Assembly: GCA_030696695.1 (NCBI GenBank)
Contig: JAUYRP010000034.1
Coordinates: 62,001 to 126,000, forward strand
Source of the DNA: Methylophilus sp.
GTDB taxonomy: Bacteria > Pseudomonadota > Gammaproteobacteria > Burkholderiales > Methylophilaceae
Direction: 5' to 3'
Length of the DNA: 64,000 nucleotides
The notes below the pieces were generated by a model. It was not told the DNA's origin. It saw only the letters and a program-made list of their open reading frames with translations, and did not search any database. Positions 26,298 through 34,943 of the stretch are shown here, piece by piece; position 1 is the stretch's first letter, and the number at the start of each line of letters is the position of its first letter. Position numbers and translations under genes: made by a program.

Positions 26298-28262
26298 TCA
26301 TTTACCTGAAGGTAAATATGGAAAGCTTCGCGATGAAATATGCGGGCGAATAGCATCCATGTCCGGTTGATTATTCAAAAAGTTATCTGGGTAATAGCCA
26401 AAATGATGCGCACCAGCACGCTCGAGAATTTGCATCTGTTGTTTTATAACGTCTGAATGGACGGGTTGCTTTAATTTCCAATCCACGGCTTGTAGCTCAA
26501 ACACGGTTTTCTGCAACCCTTGTGGGGTCTGCTTGGCTTGCGCAACCAATGAGGTTAGCCAAGCCTTAGAATCTGCCACGTTTTCCATCAACGGCATTGC
26601 CATGACTGCGGTGTAATCATAGGCGGCGATAAAGTCACGGTAGTTTTGACTGAGCCAACGCTCACTTTCCGCATTGAGCATCACGGGCGCATATAAGTTA
26701 CGTGCTGTTTTTAACTCAGGTTGGTAATGTTTAAGCGCGTCTGCTAATTCCAAGGTAAATTGAATAAGCTTTTGGCTTTTAAGTGTTACTAATTTGGCAG
26801 CTTGTTCAGGGTCTTGTTGTATCTCTGTAATGCTAGCACCCGTCAGCTTGAACTCCTGTTGATACGCCGTGCGTGCAAATTGGCTATCGTCTTCATGTTC
26901 GGAGAACACTGCATCATCGTGAAATAAGATGCCAGAAAATTTGGTATAGGCACCTAAATCAACATAAATCTCTTTGATGATCTGTCTTGCTTCTGATGAA
27001 AAGGGCGTTAAGCGCTTGTAAGCAGCTTTGTCTGCTTCTGGTTGCGCAGAGGTGACTTGAAATGATGCTTGCTTGCGTTTATCTTTTAACTCAAACGAGA
27101 GTACTGGCATCCAAGCATAAACTTTTACGTTCGTACGTGTCATGAGCTGCCATGCCACGCGGCTAAACAAGTCAGCGCGCATCTCCACATGACGATTAGG
27201 GAAATAAACCGCTTCCGCTACGCCATCGCCATTACTATCTGAAAATGCTTGTAAGTACACCGTGGTAGGCGCTAATGACTGCACACGATCTAACAGTGCA
27301 TCTAAATTTCTAGTGGTTTGCTCTACACTTTCATCATACACATAGTCTAAATCAATGTGCATCACGCGCTGTCTATCTAGCAAAGGTTCACGTCGGTCTA
27401 GCTCTGCCAAACGTATTTCCGTAGGGTTTCCATCAATTAAAAAGCGCCCTATTTGCGTTAAGTTTTGCGTATTGGGCAGCTCATTCTCCGCCAAACTTAA
27501 TGTCACTGGCATACCAACTTCACCAGCAACCGCTCTTGCAGTGCTATTGTGTGCGCCATAGGGCCACACCATCACGCGTGGCAATTTTCCTGTCATACGC
27601 TGAATGAATGCGTTGTTTTTCATTAAGTCTTGCTTAATGCGAAGACGGTACTGCGCTGGTGATTCGTAGGCTTGGCTAGTCGCGTCATACTGCATGGTGA
27701 CGGCGGCGGCCATCATGTTGCCTTGCGGGTTGGCCAATATACCGTGATGCAAATCGTAACTATGAGAAGCAAACTCCACTAATCCAGAATCAGCCATCTC
27801 TTTTATTTGAGCGGTTGTTAAAAAATGTGCTCTAGATACCAATTCATCACCATATTGCACTGTTTTATCGGGCGCTACCTCCAGCCAACTGCCAACCAAA
27901 GCGGCCACTGCAGGGTATTGATACAACTTAAGCAAGGGATAAACGCGGGTGTAGAAACTTGCATAACCATCATCAAAGGTCAGCAATACAGGTTTGTGCG
28001 GTAAAGGTTTAATACCAGATTTTGCATTCAACAAATCATCAATACTAATCGGATGATAACCATGTGCCTGCAGCCAAGCAAAATGGCGCGCTAAATTTCT
28101 AGTCGACAAGGTGGTAGTGTCTTGGTCCAAGTCGCCATCTACTTGGTCTTTAACATCGTGGTAACTTAACACATCAAAGGTTTGTGCAGCCGCACAAGCC
28201 GTGACAGAAAGCACGCTGATATTCAGCAGCAACACTATAAGAGATAAAGTTAATTTAACCAT
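26298..28262 (-). CDS. pgaB: PNAG deacetylase/hydrolase PgaB
   Basis: The 654-residue periplasmic protein has an N-terminal signal with a possible lipobox (SVTAC). A polysaccharide deacetylase domain carries LLTFDDGYASF (FDDGY at 96-100), FASHSYDLHHG (metal His pair) and VWPYGAHN. The C-terminal GH153-like domain has HIDLDYVYD and ILFHDDAVFSEHED. Both active regions look intact, so it should partly deacetylate PNAG for export and cleave it. It is 1 base from pgaA and 36 bases from pgaC. Confidence 0.95.
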   Translation of the reverse strand: MVKLTLSLIVLLLNISVLSVTACAAAQTFDVLSYHDVKDQVDGDLDQDTTTLSTRNLARHFAWLQAHGYHPISIDDLLNAKSGIKPLPHKPVLLTFDDGYASFYTRVYPLLKLYQYPAVAALVGSWLEVAPDKTVQYGDELVSRAHFLTTAQIKEMADSGLVEFASHSYDLHHGILANPQGNMMAAAVTMQYDATSQAYESPAQYRLRIKQDLMKNNAFIQRMTGKLPRVMVWPYGAHNSTARAVAGEVGMPVTLSLAENELPNTQNLTQIGRFLIDGNPTEIRLAELDRREPLLDRQRVMHIDLDYVYDESVEQTTRNLDALLDRVQSLAPTTVYLQAFSDSNGDGVAEAVYFPNRHVEMRADLFSRVAWQLMTRTNVKVYAWMPVLSFELKDKRKQASFQVTSAQPEADKAAYKRLTPFSSEARQIIKEIYVDLGAYTKFSGILFHDDAVFSEHEDDSQFARTAYQQEFKLTGASITEIQQDPEQAAKLVTLKSQKLIQFTLELADALKHYQPELKTARNLYAPVMLNAESERWLSQNYRDFIAAYDYTAVMAMPLMENVADSKAWLTSLVAQAKQTPQGLQKTVFELQAVDWKLKQPVHSDVIKQQMQILERAGAHHFGYYPDNFLNNQPDMDAIRPHISSRSFPYLPSGK

Positions 28263-28263
28263 G

Positions 28264-30714
28264 TTAGAACAGTAGGTTTAACCTAGCAAAATATTGGGTG
28301 ATGTATTCATTGACACCATCAAATGGATGACGAAAACGCGTCACACCGTAATCTATTTCAAAACGATCATCCCATCGGAATTGTTGCTCATAGCTCACCA
28401 ACCAAGTGGTGTCCGACCCAAAATTTTTCTGCCAATAATGACCCGTGCCCACTTGTAAGCGATGACCGAATGAACGTTCATAGCGTCGCCACAGCAACCA
28501 TTCGTTGTCAAGAATCACCGACGATTCTAGATCCCGCTCTGGATTATAATAAATCGTATTTCGTTCTGTATTTTGTGAGGCGTCTAAACGCAGATGCGTG
28601 GTGAGCTTGTAGTGGGGCCGTGTGATCAATCGCAGATCTGTGGCTAAATTGAGTATCTTGCGTTGGTTGCCATCACTCATGTCCATATAACCAACGTTTA
28701 CGGATGCGCGCGCTAAATCGCTCCAGCGATGTACAGCATATGCATTCATCATGTCACCACTGATGCCTGCGTTTAATCCACGTAATGGCATTTGTGTAGC
28801 GTTAACCGCTAACGCACCGCCAAACAGCCAATAATCATCTAAGCGATAATCTGCCGTTACCGCAGCGGTGGTGCCTATGTTCGAAATTGTGCCTTGGCTC
28901 ACTTGACCTGTGATGCGCCAGTCTCGGTCTGTGTATTCAAGACCAATGCCGGGATAGAAAATATTGCCGGTGCCTTCGGGAAAGGTAGCATGCTCATAGC
29001 GTGTGCTTACAAATGCACGATAGTTGTAATTGATTGGGCGCGAATACAATACTGCATTTACAGCTTGTGAGCGGCTACCAAATGCTGAACCAGAATAGGT
29101 GCTATCGATGCCATCTACTACTAGCTGACGCTCATTGCGTAGCATCCAACGACGGTCCAATAATTGCACCGCTGAATTCTCTGGGTACATCTCCACCAGT
29201 GGCTCAATTTCGCTTTCTGCCAATTGCCAATCGCGCAGATCAAGCCGTGAGTTGGCTAAATTCACTTTGGGTAATAACAACTCAGGGTAATCCTGGGTTA
29301 CCTCGATAAAGCGTTGTTCTGCGCGGTTTGGCCAGCCGCGCCAACGCCATATTTCACCCAACGCCATTCTCACGTCGTTATTCGCTGGGCCCACATCATT
29401 CAATGCTTGAAATCGCTGTTCAGCAGTAGCTAAATCATCGCCATACGCACGTAAGTAATACGCTTTGCTATCGGCTTCTAACTTATTGTCCTCTGAGCGC
29501 ACCACCCGGTTATTCGGTCTTTGTCTGTAGGCCGTCAGTGAGTTCGACACCTCATCAATCAGTGTAGTGGCGGCATCAAACTGCTCTAACTCTACCAAAG
29601 TATAGAATTTAGAAAACTTGGTTTCCAATACGTCAGGTGCAAGCAGCAGCGAAGCGTCATACGCTTTAATCGCTTCCTCTGGTTTTCTTAAATACAAATA
29701 GGCATCGCCCACAGCATTGAGCACATACGCTGGGAGCTCAACTTTGGCTTGTTGCAGCTGTTGATAATGCGTAATCACTTCTTGCATACGATAGCGATTA
29801 CGTAATGCCACCATACGATCAAACACTAAATTTCTCTGCAAATACGTATTCAGCTCCAACGTGTTCCAATCACACTGGCAAGCCTCATCTAATTTGGCTA
29901 GCGCTTGATCTGTATCGGCAAATCTATCTGCTGGAAGCTTGCTTGGGTAGCGACCCCAAGCGATATATTGCGCTGCATTATCGTTGTGGATTTTTGCTAT
30001 CTCATTATTGTTCGCAGCATTTGGATATTGCTTGGCCAAGGCTAACGCTTGTGCGGTCGCGCCAGCTTCTCGCGCAGATCTAATCAAGGCTGTAGCCGCG
30101 GCCTCATCTTGTGGGTTTAACGCTAATATGCGCGTATTGGCATCCACCTCAAGCACGGGTTGTTTAGTCTGTTGACCAAAATATGCTAGTGCCCGATAAA
30201 CCTCAACATAATTCGGATATTGCTGGCGCAATATGGTGATAGAAGATTCTGCCTCGTCAAAACGCCCTGCATCAATGAGTGCCAGCGTTTTTCCTACTTG
30301 ATAATCGACTTGATTAGGCTCGCGTGCTATTAACTGCGCGTAATAGTCTATGGACGTTGAATATTGCTTGGTGTTGCGTGCTGCTTTTGCTAAAGCGCTT
30401 AAGCCGTAGCTTGGCATGCTTGCTGTATCTAAATTGCTAGCATGAGCTAGAGCTTCTTGATCTTTCTTGGCCCAAGTGAGCACCTCAATGTAATCGGCTT
30501 GTATGCCCATATCATTCGGTGCTTCTTTCGTCATGGCGACGAATGCAGGGATAGCAATCTCAAATTTGCCTGCGCGCGCTTCTTGAAGCGCTACTTGACG
30601 GCGATCGCCTAGGCTCAATGCGGTGGCAGCTGTTTCCGCGGCGATTGCCGTCTGCTCTAGCGTTAGCATCAACACTAGCAACGTCATTCTGATCAAGGCG
30701 TTCGTATACCGCAA
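28264..30714 (-). CDS. pgaA: PNAG outer-membrane export porin PgaA
   Basis: A protein of about 816 residues with a signal peptide (LLVLMLTLEQTAIAAETA), a periplasmic superhelix of TPR repeats (about 30-510) and a C-terminal 16-strand type beta-barrel ending with an aromatic residue (YFARLNLLF). It carries deacetylated PNAG out of the cell. The start is debatable: TTG at 30714 lies six bases after GGGGGA; TTG 30729 and ATG 30687 are alternatives. A non-ATG start could throttle expression. It is first in pgaABCD. Confidence 0.92.
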   Translation of the reverse strand: MRYTNALIRMTLLVLMLTLEQTAIAAETAATALSLGDRRQVALQEARAGKFEIAIPAFVAMTKEAPNDMGIQADYIEVLTWAKKDQEALAHASNLDTASMPSYGLSALAKAARNTKQYSTSIDYYAQLIAREPNQVDYQVGKTLALIDAGRFDEAESSITILRQQYPNYVEVYRALAYFGQQTKQPVLEVDANTRILALNPQDEAAATALIRSAREAGATAQALALAKQYPNAANNNEIAKIHNDNAAQYIAWGRYPSKLPADRFADTDQALAKLDEACQCDWNTLELNTYLQRNLVFDRMVALRNRYRMQEVITHYQQLQQAKVELPAYVLNAVGDAYLYLRKPEEAIKAYDASLLLAPDVLETKFSKFYTLVELEQFDAATTLIDEVSNSLTAYRQRPNNRVVRSEDNKLEADSKAYYLRAYGDDLATAEQRFQALNDVGPANNDVRMALGEIWRWRGWPNRAEQRFIEVTQDYPELLLPKVNLANSRLDLRDWQLAESEIEPLVEMYPENSAVQLLDRRWMLRNERQLVVDGIDSTYSGSAFGSRSQAVNAVLYSRPINYNYRAFVSTRYEHATFPEGTGNIFYPGIGLEYTDRDWRITGQVSQGTISNIGTTAAVTADYRLDDYWLFGGALAVNATQMPLRGLNAGISGDMMNAYAVHRWSDLARASVNVGYMDMSDGNQRKILNLATDLRLITRPHYKLTTHLRLDASQNTERNTIYYNPERDLESSVILDNEWLLWRRYERSFGHRLQVGTGHYWQKNFGSDTTWLVSYEQQFRWDDRFEIDYGVTRFRHPFDGVNEYITQYFARLNLLF

Positions 30715-30729
30715 ATCTTTCCCCCACAA

Positions 30730-31161
30730 TACTGAATACAGTGACTAGCAACTCACTGTGCTTATTATCATTTAGTGCTATACACAGAATAGAAATTTAA
30801 TACGTGTAAGGTACAACTTGAAAATGTCATCTATATGATTAAATAGACTTTTTTAATCATCGGCACTTAAATAAGCTGTCGCAATATATACCAAATGTGC
30901 ATCTGGACGCTTATTTCAGCTTAAGAAATTACATAACTTAACAATTTTTCAGACTGCGAAATTTAGTTAGAGGCAACTATAGAACGCGCTGATTAAACAC
31001 AACAATAGCCCTAATGGGCATTTGTTGTGTAGTCTTAACAATGAGTAATACCTTGATTGTCTAGAGAACTTATCAGCGCTTACAAAAAATGTAGGTTCTC
31101 TTTATATTTTTAACAATCAAATATTACAGTTCAGTGCGTTACAAATCTTAATAGAGAATCC
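30730..31161. other. Intergenic region upstream of pgaA, about 430 bases
   Basis: Should contain the pgaABCD promoter near 30,750-30,850. It also holds an imperfect hairpin (30997-31030) after the hipA fragment. No gene or recognised RNA is seen. The A/T-rich segment around 30,835-30,860 is the only other striking part. Confidence 0.5.
30997..31030 (-). terminator. Interrupted hairpin downstream of hipA/RT remnants
   Basis: Outer arms ACACAACAA / TTGTTGTGT and inner arms GCCC / GGGC around TAAT form a long hairpin. On the leftward strand it is followed by TTTAATC, so it may end transcription from the hsd operon and remnants. Confidence 0.5.
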
Positions 31162-31542
31162 TCAATTTTCTGAGTAACGATTTAATAAGGACTTAGTGTT
31201 GCTTTTGATATGCTGATGCAAGCGCTTTATAAGCGTTTTTTCTGTACCTTGTGATTTTATCGCATGCATTTCTTCAGATATTGCGTCTAAGTTACTTAAA
31301 ACGGATTCTGCTACCGCAAGAAAAATATTATAGGTGTACTTTTCTTTAATATTTAACTGTTTTGCCAAAATACCTATCTGTTTGCTGCCGATTTTGTGCG
31401 GTAACGTCACGCCGCCAATGTTAAATGCAAAGTTTTTCGACAGTCCGCTATAAAAACTGGTTGAAATCAGATCATAAAATGGCGTCAGCCTAGCAGCTTG
31501 GCAAGCGGGGAGCAGGTCATGACCAATTCTGGATATTCTCTT
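31162..31542 (-). pseudogene. HipA-like C-terminal fragment
   Basis: The frame open from 31542 to the stop at 31162 encodes about 126 residues that look like the end of a HipA-type serine/threonine kinase: ARLTPFYDLISTSFYSGLSK, FAFNIGG, then a helical tail. The N-terminal kinase parts (ATP-binding loop, catalytic Asp) are missing. The sequence before the HipA-like part is taken up by another remnant in a different frame. An internal ATG at 31410 could give an 82-residue product, but it would be non-functional as a kinase. I read this as deletion debris. HipA identity is from pattern memory and is moderate. Confidence 0.5.
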
Positions 31543-31704
31543 CTAAGTTAAAAGTAGATGCATCGGGCGCTAGCGTATCTGCGTACCCATTATGCGAGCA
31601 AATATAGCTGTGGCTTTTTTCCATGCCTGTGCCAAAACAACAGGATCAGACAAATAATCTAATGTTGGCTTCAGCTGTTTATATTTAGGGTTAACTAAAC
31701 TCAC
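31517..31704 (-). pseudogene. Frameshifted N-terminal remnant of reverse-transcriptase-like gene
   Basis: A GTG codon at 31704, three bases after the hsdS stop, opens a frame reading MSLVNPKYKQLKPTLDYLSD and on to LAQAWKK. At a run of six A (31615-31620, reverse strand) the frame breaks. One added base would continue SHSYICSHNGYADTLAPDAS and TFNLEENIQNW before a stop at 31517. This resembles the N-terminus of a bacterial RNA-directed DNA polymerase family that I associate with restriction-modification loci (memory, not searched). The polymerase domain itself is absent. The sequence then passes abruptly into the HipA-like fragment. Confidence 0.45.
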
Positions 31705-31707
31705 AAT

Positions 31708-33447
31708 CTAAGCCACCGCCTGTGCCACCAAAGCATCGGCAATGGCTTGTTGTTGCTGGTTGGCTTGTTGAATGCGGGTTTTGAGTTGGTCGCATAGTGC
31801 CATGAGTGCATCTACTTTGGCGACGATGCGGTGTTGCTCCTCTTTTGGGGGCAAACCAACTACAAACATATATAGCAAATCTTTCCTAATTCCTGTTTGA
31901 CCTGCTGTTCTTTCCGATTCCTTTATAACCAGATTTTGTATTCTTGGCTCACTCAATAAATAATAAAGAAAATCTTTTGAAACAATTTCATTAATCGGAT
32001 CAGCTTTCATCAAAGCAACATTATAAGTACCGCTTAAGCCCCTAAGGATTTGAAAAACTGGTGGGCCATATCGGCCAATCATAATGTCATCTTTCTCAAA
32101 CATTCTGTTTGCGTACTTACTTGGTATGTAAGTTGGATAACTATCGCTTTTAAAATCTCTAATTTGTATTAATCTTGTGTAGCCTATCTGAGGTCTTTCA
32201 ATAAAAACTGTTTTTGGTGGTTGACTACCGCCTACTATTTCAACAATTTTACCTAATCTAATTTTTACCCAGTTATTTGGAAAGTCAATTGGACACTCTG
32301 TGTCTTTAATAGGTAAGTCTAGATTTGCCTGTTCCCCTTTACCTAATTTCATCAAGCTTCTGTTTTTAATTAATTTATTATTTAATTCCTCAGATAAATC
32401 TGCATTAGTTTGATTTGTGAGTTTGCCCATGACGGCGAGTTGTAGCAGGGTTTGTTTGAGGGCGTCTATGCTGGTTTCGGTGGTAAACAGCACATCAAAA
32501 TGCGCGTAGATGCGTTGCCAGTTGGCGTTAAATTCTGCGGCGTTTTGGCTTTGGGTGAGCGTACCGAGCAGTTGGCTCACCAAGGTTTCATGCGCTTCTT
32601 GTGCGTTGCCGTGTTGTTGCTCTAACTGGTCGCATAGCGCCATCAGTTCATCGACTTTGGCGACGATGCGATGTTGTTCGGCAAGTGGTGCTAATGGGAA
32701 AGGGTTTAATTCAACAAAGTCTTTAGGTAATCGTTTCTGACCTGCCGTACCCGTCATCTTAGCTTCACCTAACTCTAAAAATTTCGGTGACTTCAAATAT
32801 GCCAATACATACCTAGGGTTCAAGGTATTCATTAATGGCCTAACGATATGTAATTCAGTCGTTCCGGCACCTACACCATTTTTAATGTTTTCAAAAACGC
32901 ATGCTTTACTGTTCTCAAAACAAGGTGTTATTTTTGCAACTCCTACATCCCCCTCAGCAAAGTGAGTAAAACCCTGTTTAATATCTTTCCAAAGACGTTT
33001 CTCATCTTGATGACTATCGTTAAATCTTGATCCGATTAAGGTCATCGGTACAAAAGAAGCCTCAATATCGTCTGGCGCTATATTCCTAGGGTTAACTAGT
33101 GCGGCATTTAATAATGTTGTCCACTCCCAACCCTTTGGTAATTCAAACGGTTTTTCATCCTCACCAATCGGTGCAAGTGGTTTTTCTTTTTTGAGTTTGC
33201 CTTCTGCTATCAGTTTGGCTTTTTCAGCTTGGATGCGTTTAAGCAGTTCGCTCGCTGGTTCATCATTCGGGTCTTGTGCCACCAATTTGCCACGCACCGC
33301 CAACTCTAAAATAAGCTCACGCAGTTTTTTTACGCCATACACGTTGCCAGCATTCCCACTGGCTCTGCCACGTCCTGATTTTTTCTCGGACTCCGCCGCT
33401 GTCCAAATATCCATATGCTCGGTGAGCAGGTTTGCAATAGTCACCAT
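31708..33447 (-). CDS. hsdS: Type I restriction-modification specificity subunit HsdS
   Basis: The 579-residue protein directs the complex to its bipartite target. It has two target-recognition domains, roughly 110-250 (PKGWEWTTLLNAALVNPRNI) and 390-540 (FPNNWVKIRLGKIVEIVGGS). Each is followed by a near-identical helical spacer (EEQHRIVAKVDALMALCDQL and AEQHRIVAKVDELMALCDQL). An N-terminal region (YGVKKLRELILELAVRGKL) recurs in the middle as DALKQTLLQLAVMGKL. It starts 2 bases after hsdM. The recognition sequence cannot be predicted by eye. Confidence 0.95.
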   Translation of the reverse strand: MVTIANLLTEHMDIWTAAESEKKSGRGRASGNAGNVYGVKKLRELILELAVRGKLVAQDPNDEPASELLKRIQAEKAKLIAEGKLKKEKPLAPIGEDEKPFELPKGWEWTTLLNAALVNPRNIAPDDIEASFVPMTLIGSRFNDSHQDEKRLWKDIKQGFTHFAEGDVGVAKITPCFENSKACVFENIKNGVGAGTTELHIVRPLMNTLNPRYVLAYLKSPKFLELGEAKMTGTAGQKRLPKDFVELNPFPLAPLAEQHRIVAKVDELMALCDQLEQQHGNAQEAHETLVSQLLGTLTQSQNAAEFNANWQRIYAHFDVLFTTETSIDALKQTLLQLAVMGKLTNQTNADLSEELNNKLIKNRSLMKLGKGEQANLDLPIKDTECPIDFPNNWVKIRLGKIVEIVGGSQPPKTVFIERPQIGYTRLIQIRDFKSDSYPTYIPSKYANRMFEKDDIMIGRYGPPVFQILRGLSGTYNVALMKADPINEIVSKDFLYYLLSEPRIQNLVIKESERTAGQTGIRKDLLYMFVVGLPPKEEQHRIVAKVDALMALCDQLKTRIQQANQQQQAIADALVAQAVA

Positions 33448-33449
33448 GC

Positions 33450-34928
33450 TTAATTGCCTTGCGAACTTGCGGCTAGGGCTTCGCCCAAGATGCTTTTAAG
33501 CTGGTTGCGTAAGCTTGCTATGTCTTGTTGCATGGTGTGGTATTGCGCTATCAGCCCTTCAGGGTCGTGCGTGATTTGCTCGCCCACATGCGGATTTTTG
33601 CAATCGAGGTTGTAATTGCGGGCTTGAATGTCGGCTAGGCTGACTTTCCAAGCTTGTTCGTTTTCTTGCCTAGCGCTAAAGCCGTCACTCTCACTGCCCC
33701 ACCAGTTGGCGAGCGTTTCAAACTCTTCGACCTTCATGGGTTTGGTTTTGTTGTAGGCTTTAACGCCTGCGGGCAATGGTTGCTCGTAAAACCAGATGTG
33801 TTGCGTGGGCGTGCCTTTGGTAAAAAACAGCAGGTTGGTTTTAATGCTAGTGTAAGGCGCAAACACGCTGTTGGGCAGGCGCACAATGGTATGCAGGTTA
33901 CAGTCTTGCAGCAGTTTTTCTTTGATGCGGGTTTTAATGCCTTCGCCAAACAAAAAGCCATCGGGCAACACCAGTGCGGCACGGCCACCTGTTTTAAGTA
34001 GTTGCATGAGTAGCACTAAAAACAAATCGGCGGTTTCACGGGTTCTAAACGTGGCAGGGAAGTTGGTTTCAATGCCGTCTTCTTCCATGCCGCCAAACGG
34101 TGGATTGGTGATGACCACATCCACACGGTCTTTTGGTTCCCAGCTAATGAGCGGGCGCGCTAGGGTGTTGTCGTGGCGAATATTGCTAGGCACCTCAATG
34201 CCATGCAAAATCATATTGGTGGTGCATAGCATGTGCGGCAAAGGCTTTTTCTCAATGCCGTAGATATTGGCTTGTAGCGTGGCTTCGTCTTCCACTGTTT
34301 TCACATCTTGCTTGCGGATATGCTCGATAGTATTACTTAAAAAGCCGCCTGTGCCACAGGCTGGGTCCATCACCTTTTCACCTAAGCGCGGGTTGGCCAT
34401 GCGCACCATAAACTCAGTGACAGCGCGTGGGGTGTAAAACTCACCTGCATTGCCTGCGGCTTGTAAATCACGCAATAGTTGCTCGTACATATCACCAAAC
34501 AAATGGCGCTCTTGGGCTTTGTTAAAGTCTACGCCTTCTTGAATTTTGTTGATGACTTGGCGAATGAGTTGACCTGACTTCATGTAGTTGTAGGCGTCTT
34601 CAAACACCGAGCGAATCACATAAGCGCGTTGGTCGTTGCCTTTGGCTTGCAAGTTTTGTAAGGCAGGGAATAAGTCGTTATCAATAAACTGCTTGAGCGC
34701 ATCGCCTGTCATGCCTTCGGCATCAGCAGCCCAATTACGCCAGCGGTATTGCTCTGGCAAAGGCGATTGGTAGTTATCTTGCACAATGTCCCACTCTGTT
34801 TCTCGGTCATCAAATATCTTGAGGAATAACAGCCAAACCAATTGGCTTAAACGTTGTGCGTCGCCATCCACACCTACGTCTTTGCGCATGATGTCTTGAA
34901 TGGATTTAATGGTGCTGGATATGCTCAT
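33450..34928 (-). CDS. hsdM: Type I restriction-modification methyltransferase HsdM
   Basis: The 492-residue N6-adenine methyltransferase has an HsdM N-terminal helical domain (IQDIMRKDVGVDGDAQRLSQ), the SAM-binding motif DPACGTGGFLSN and catalytic motif IV NPPFGG, in the order normal for type I enzymes. It protects host DNA and forms the M2S core with HsdS. It lies 15 bases downstream of hsdR and 2 bases upstream of hsdS, clearly one operon. No frameshift is seen. Confidence 0.96.
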   Translation of the reverse strand: MSISSTIKSIQDIMRKDVGVDGDAQRLSQLVWLLFLKIFDDRETEWDIVQDNYQSPLPEQYRWRNWAADAEGMTGDALKQFIDNDLFPALQNLQAKGNDQRAYVIRSVFEDAYNYMKSGQLIRQVINKIQEGVDFNKAQERHLFGDMYEQLLRDLQAAGNAGEFYTPRAVTEFMVRMANPRLGEKVMDPACGTGGFLSNTIEHIRKQDVKTVEDEATLQANIYGIEKKPLPHMLCTTNMILHGIEVPSNIRHDNTLARPLISWEPKDRVDVVITNPPFGGMEEDGIETNFPATFRTRETADLFLVLLMQLLKTGGRAALVLPDGFLFGEGIKTRIKEKLLQDCNLHTIVRLPNSVFAPYTSIKTNLLFFTKGTPTQHIWFYEQPLPAGVKAYNKTKPMKVEEFETLANWWGSESDGFSARQENEQAWKVSLADIQARNYNLDCKNPHVGEQITHDPEGLIAQYHTMQQDIASLRNQLKSILGEALAASSQGN

Positions 34929-34943
34929 GTTTGCTTCTTATAG

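Noticed and set aside
30560-30751. 63-codon reverse frame at the start of pgaA
   Set aside because: Out-of-frame shadow of the pgaA N-terminus.
33654-34001. 115-codon forward frame
   Set aside because: Antisense to hsdM, which is intact and clearly coding.
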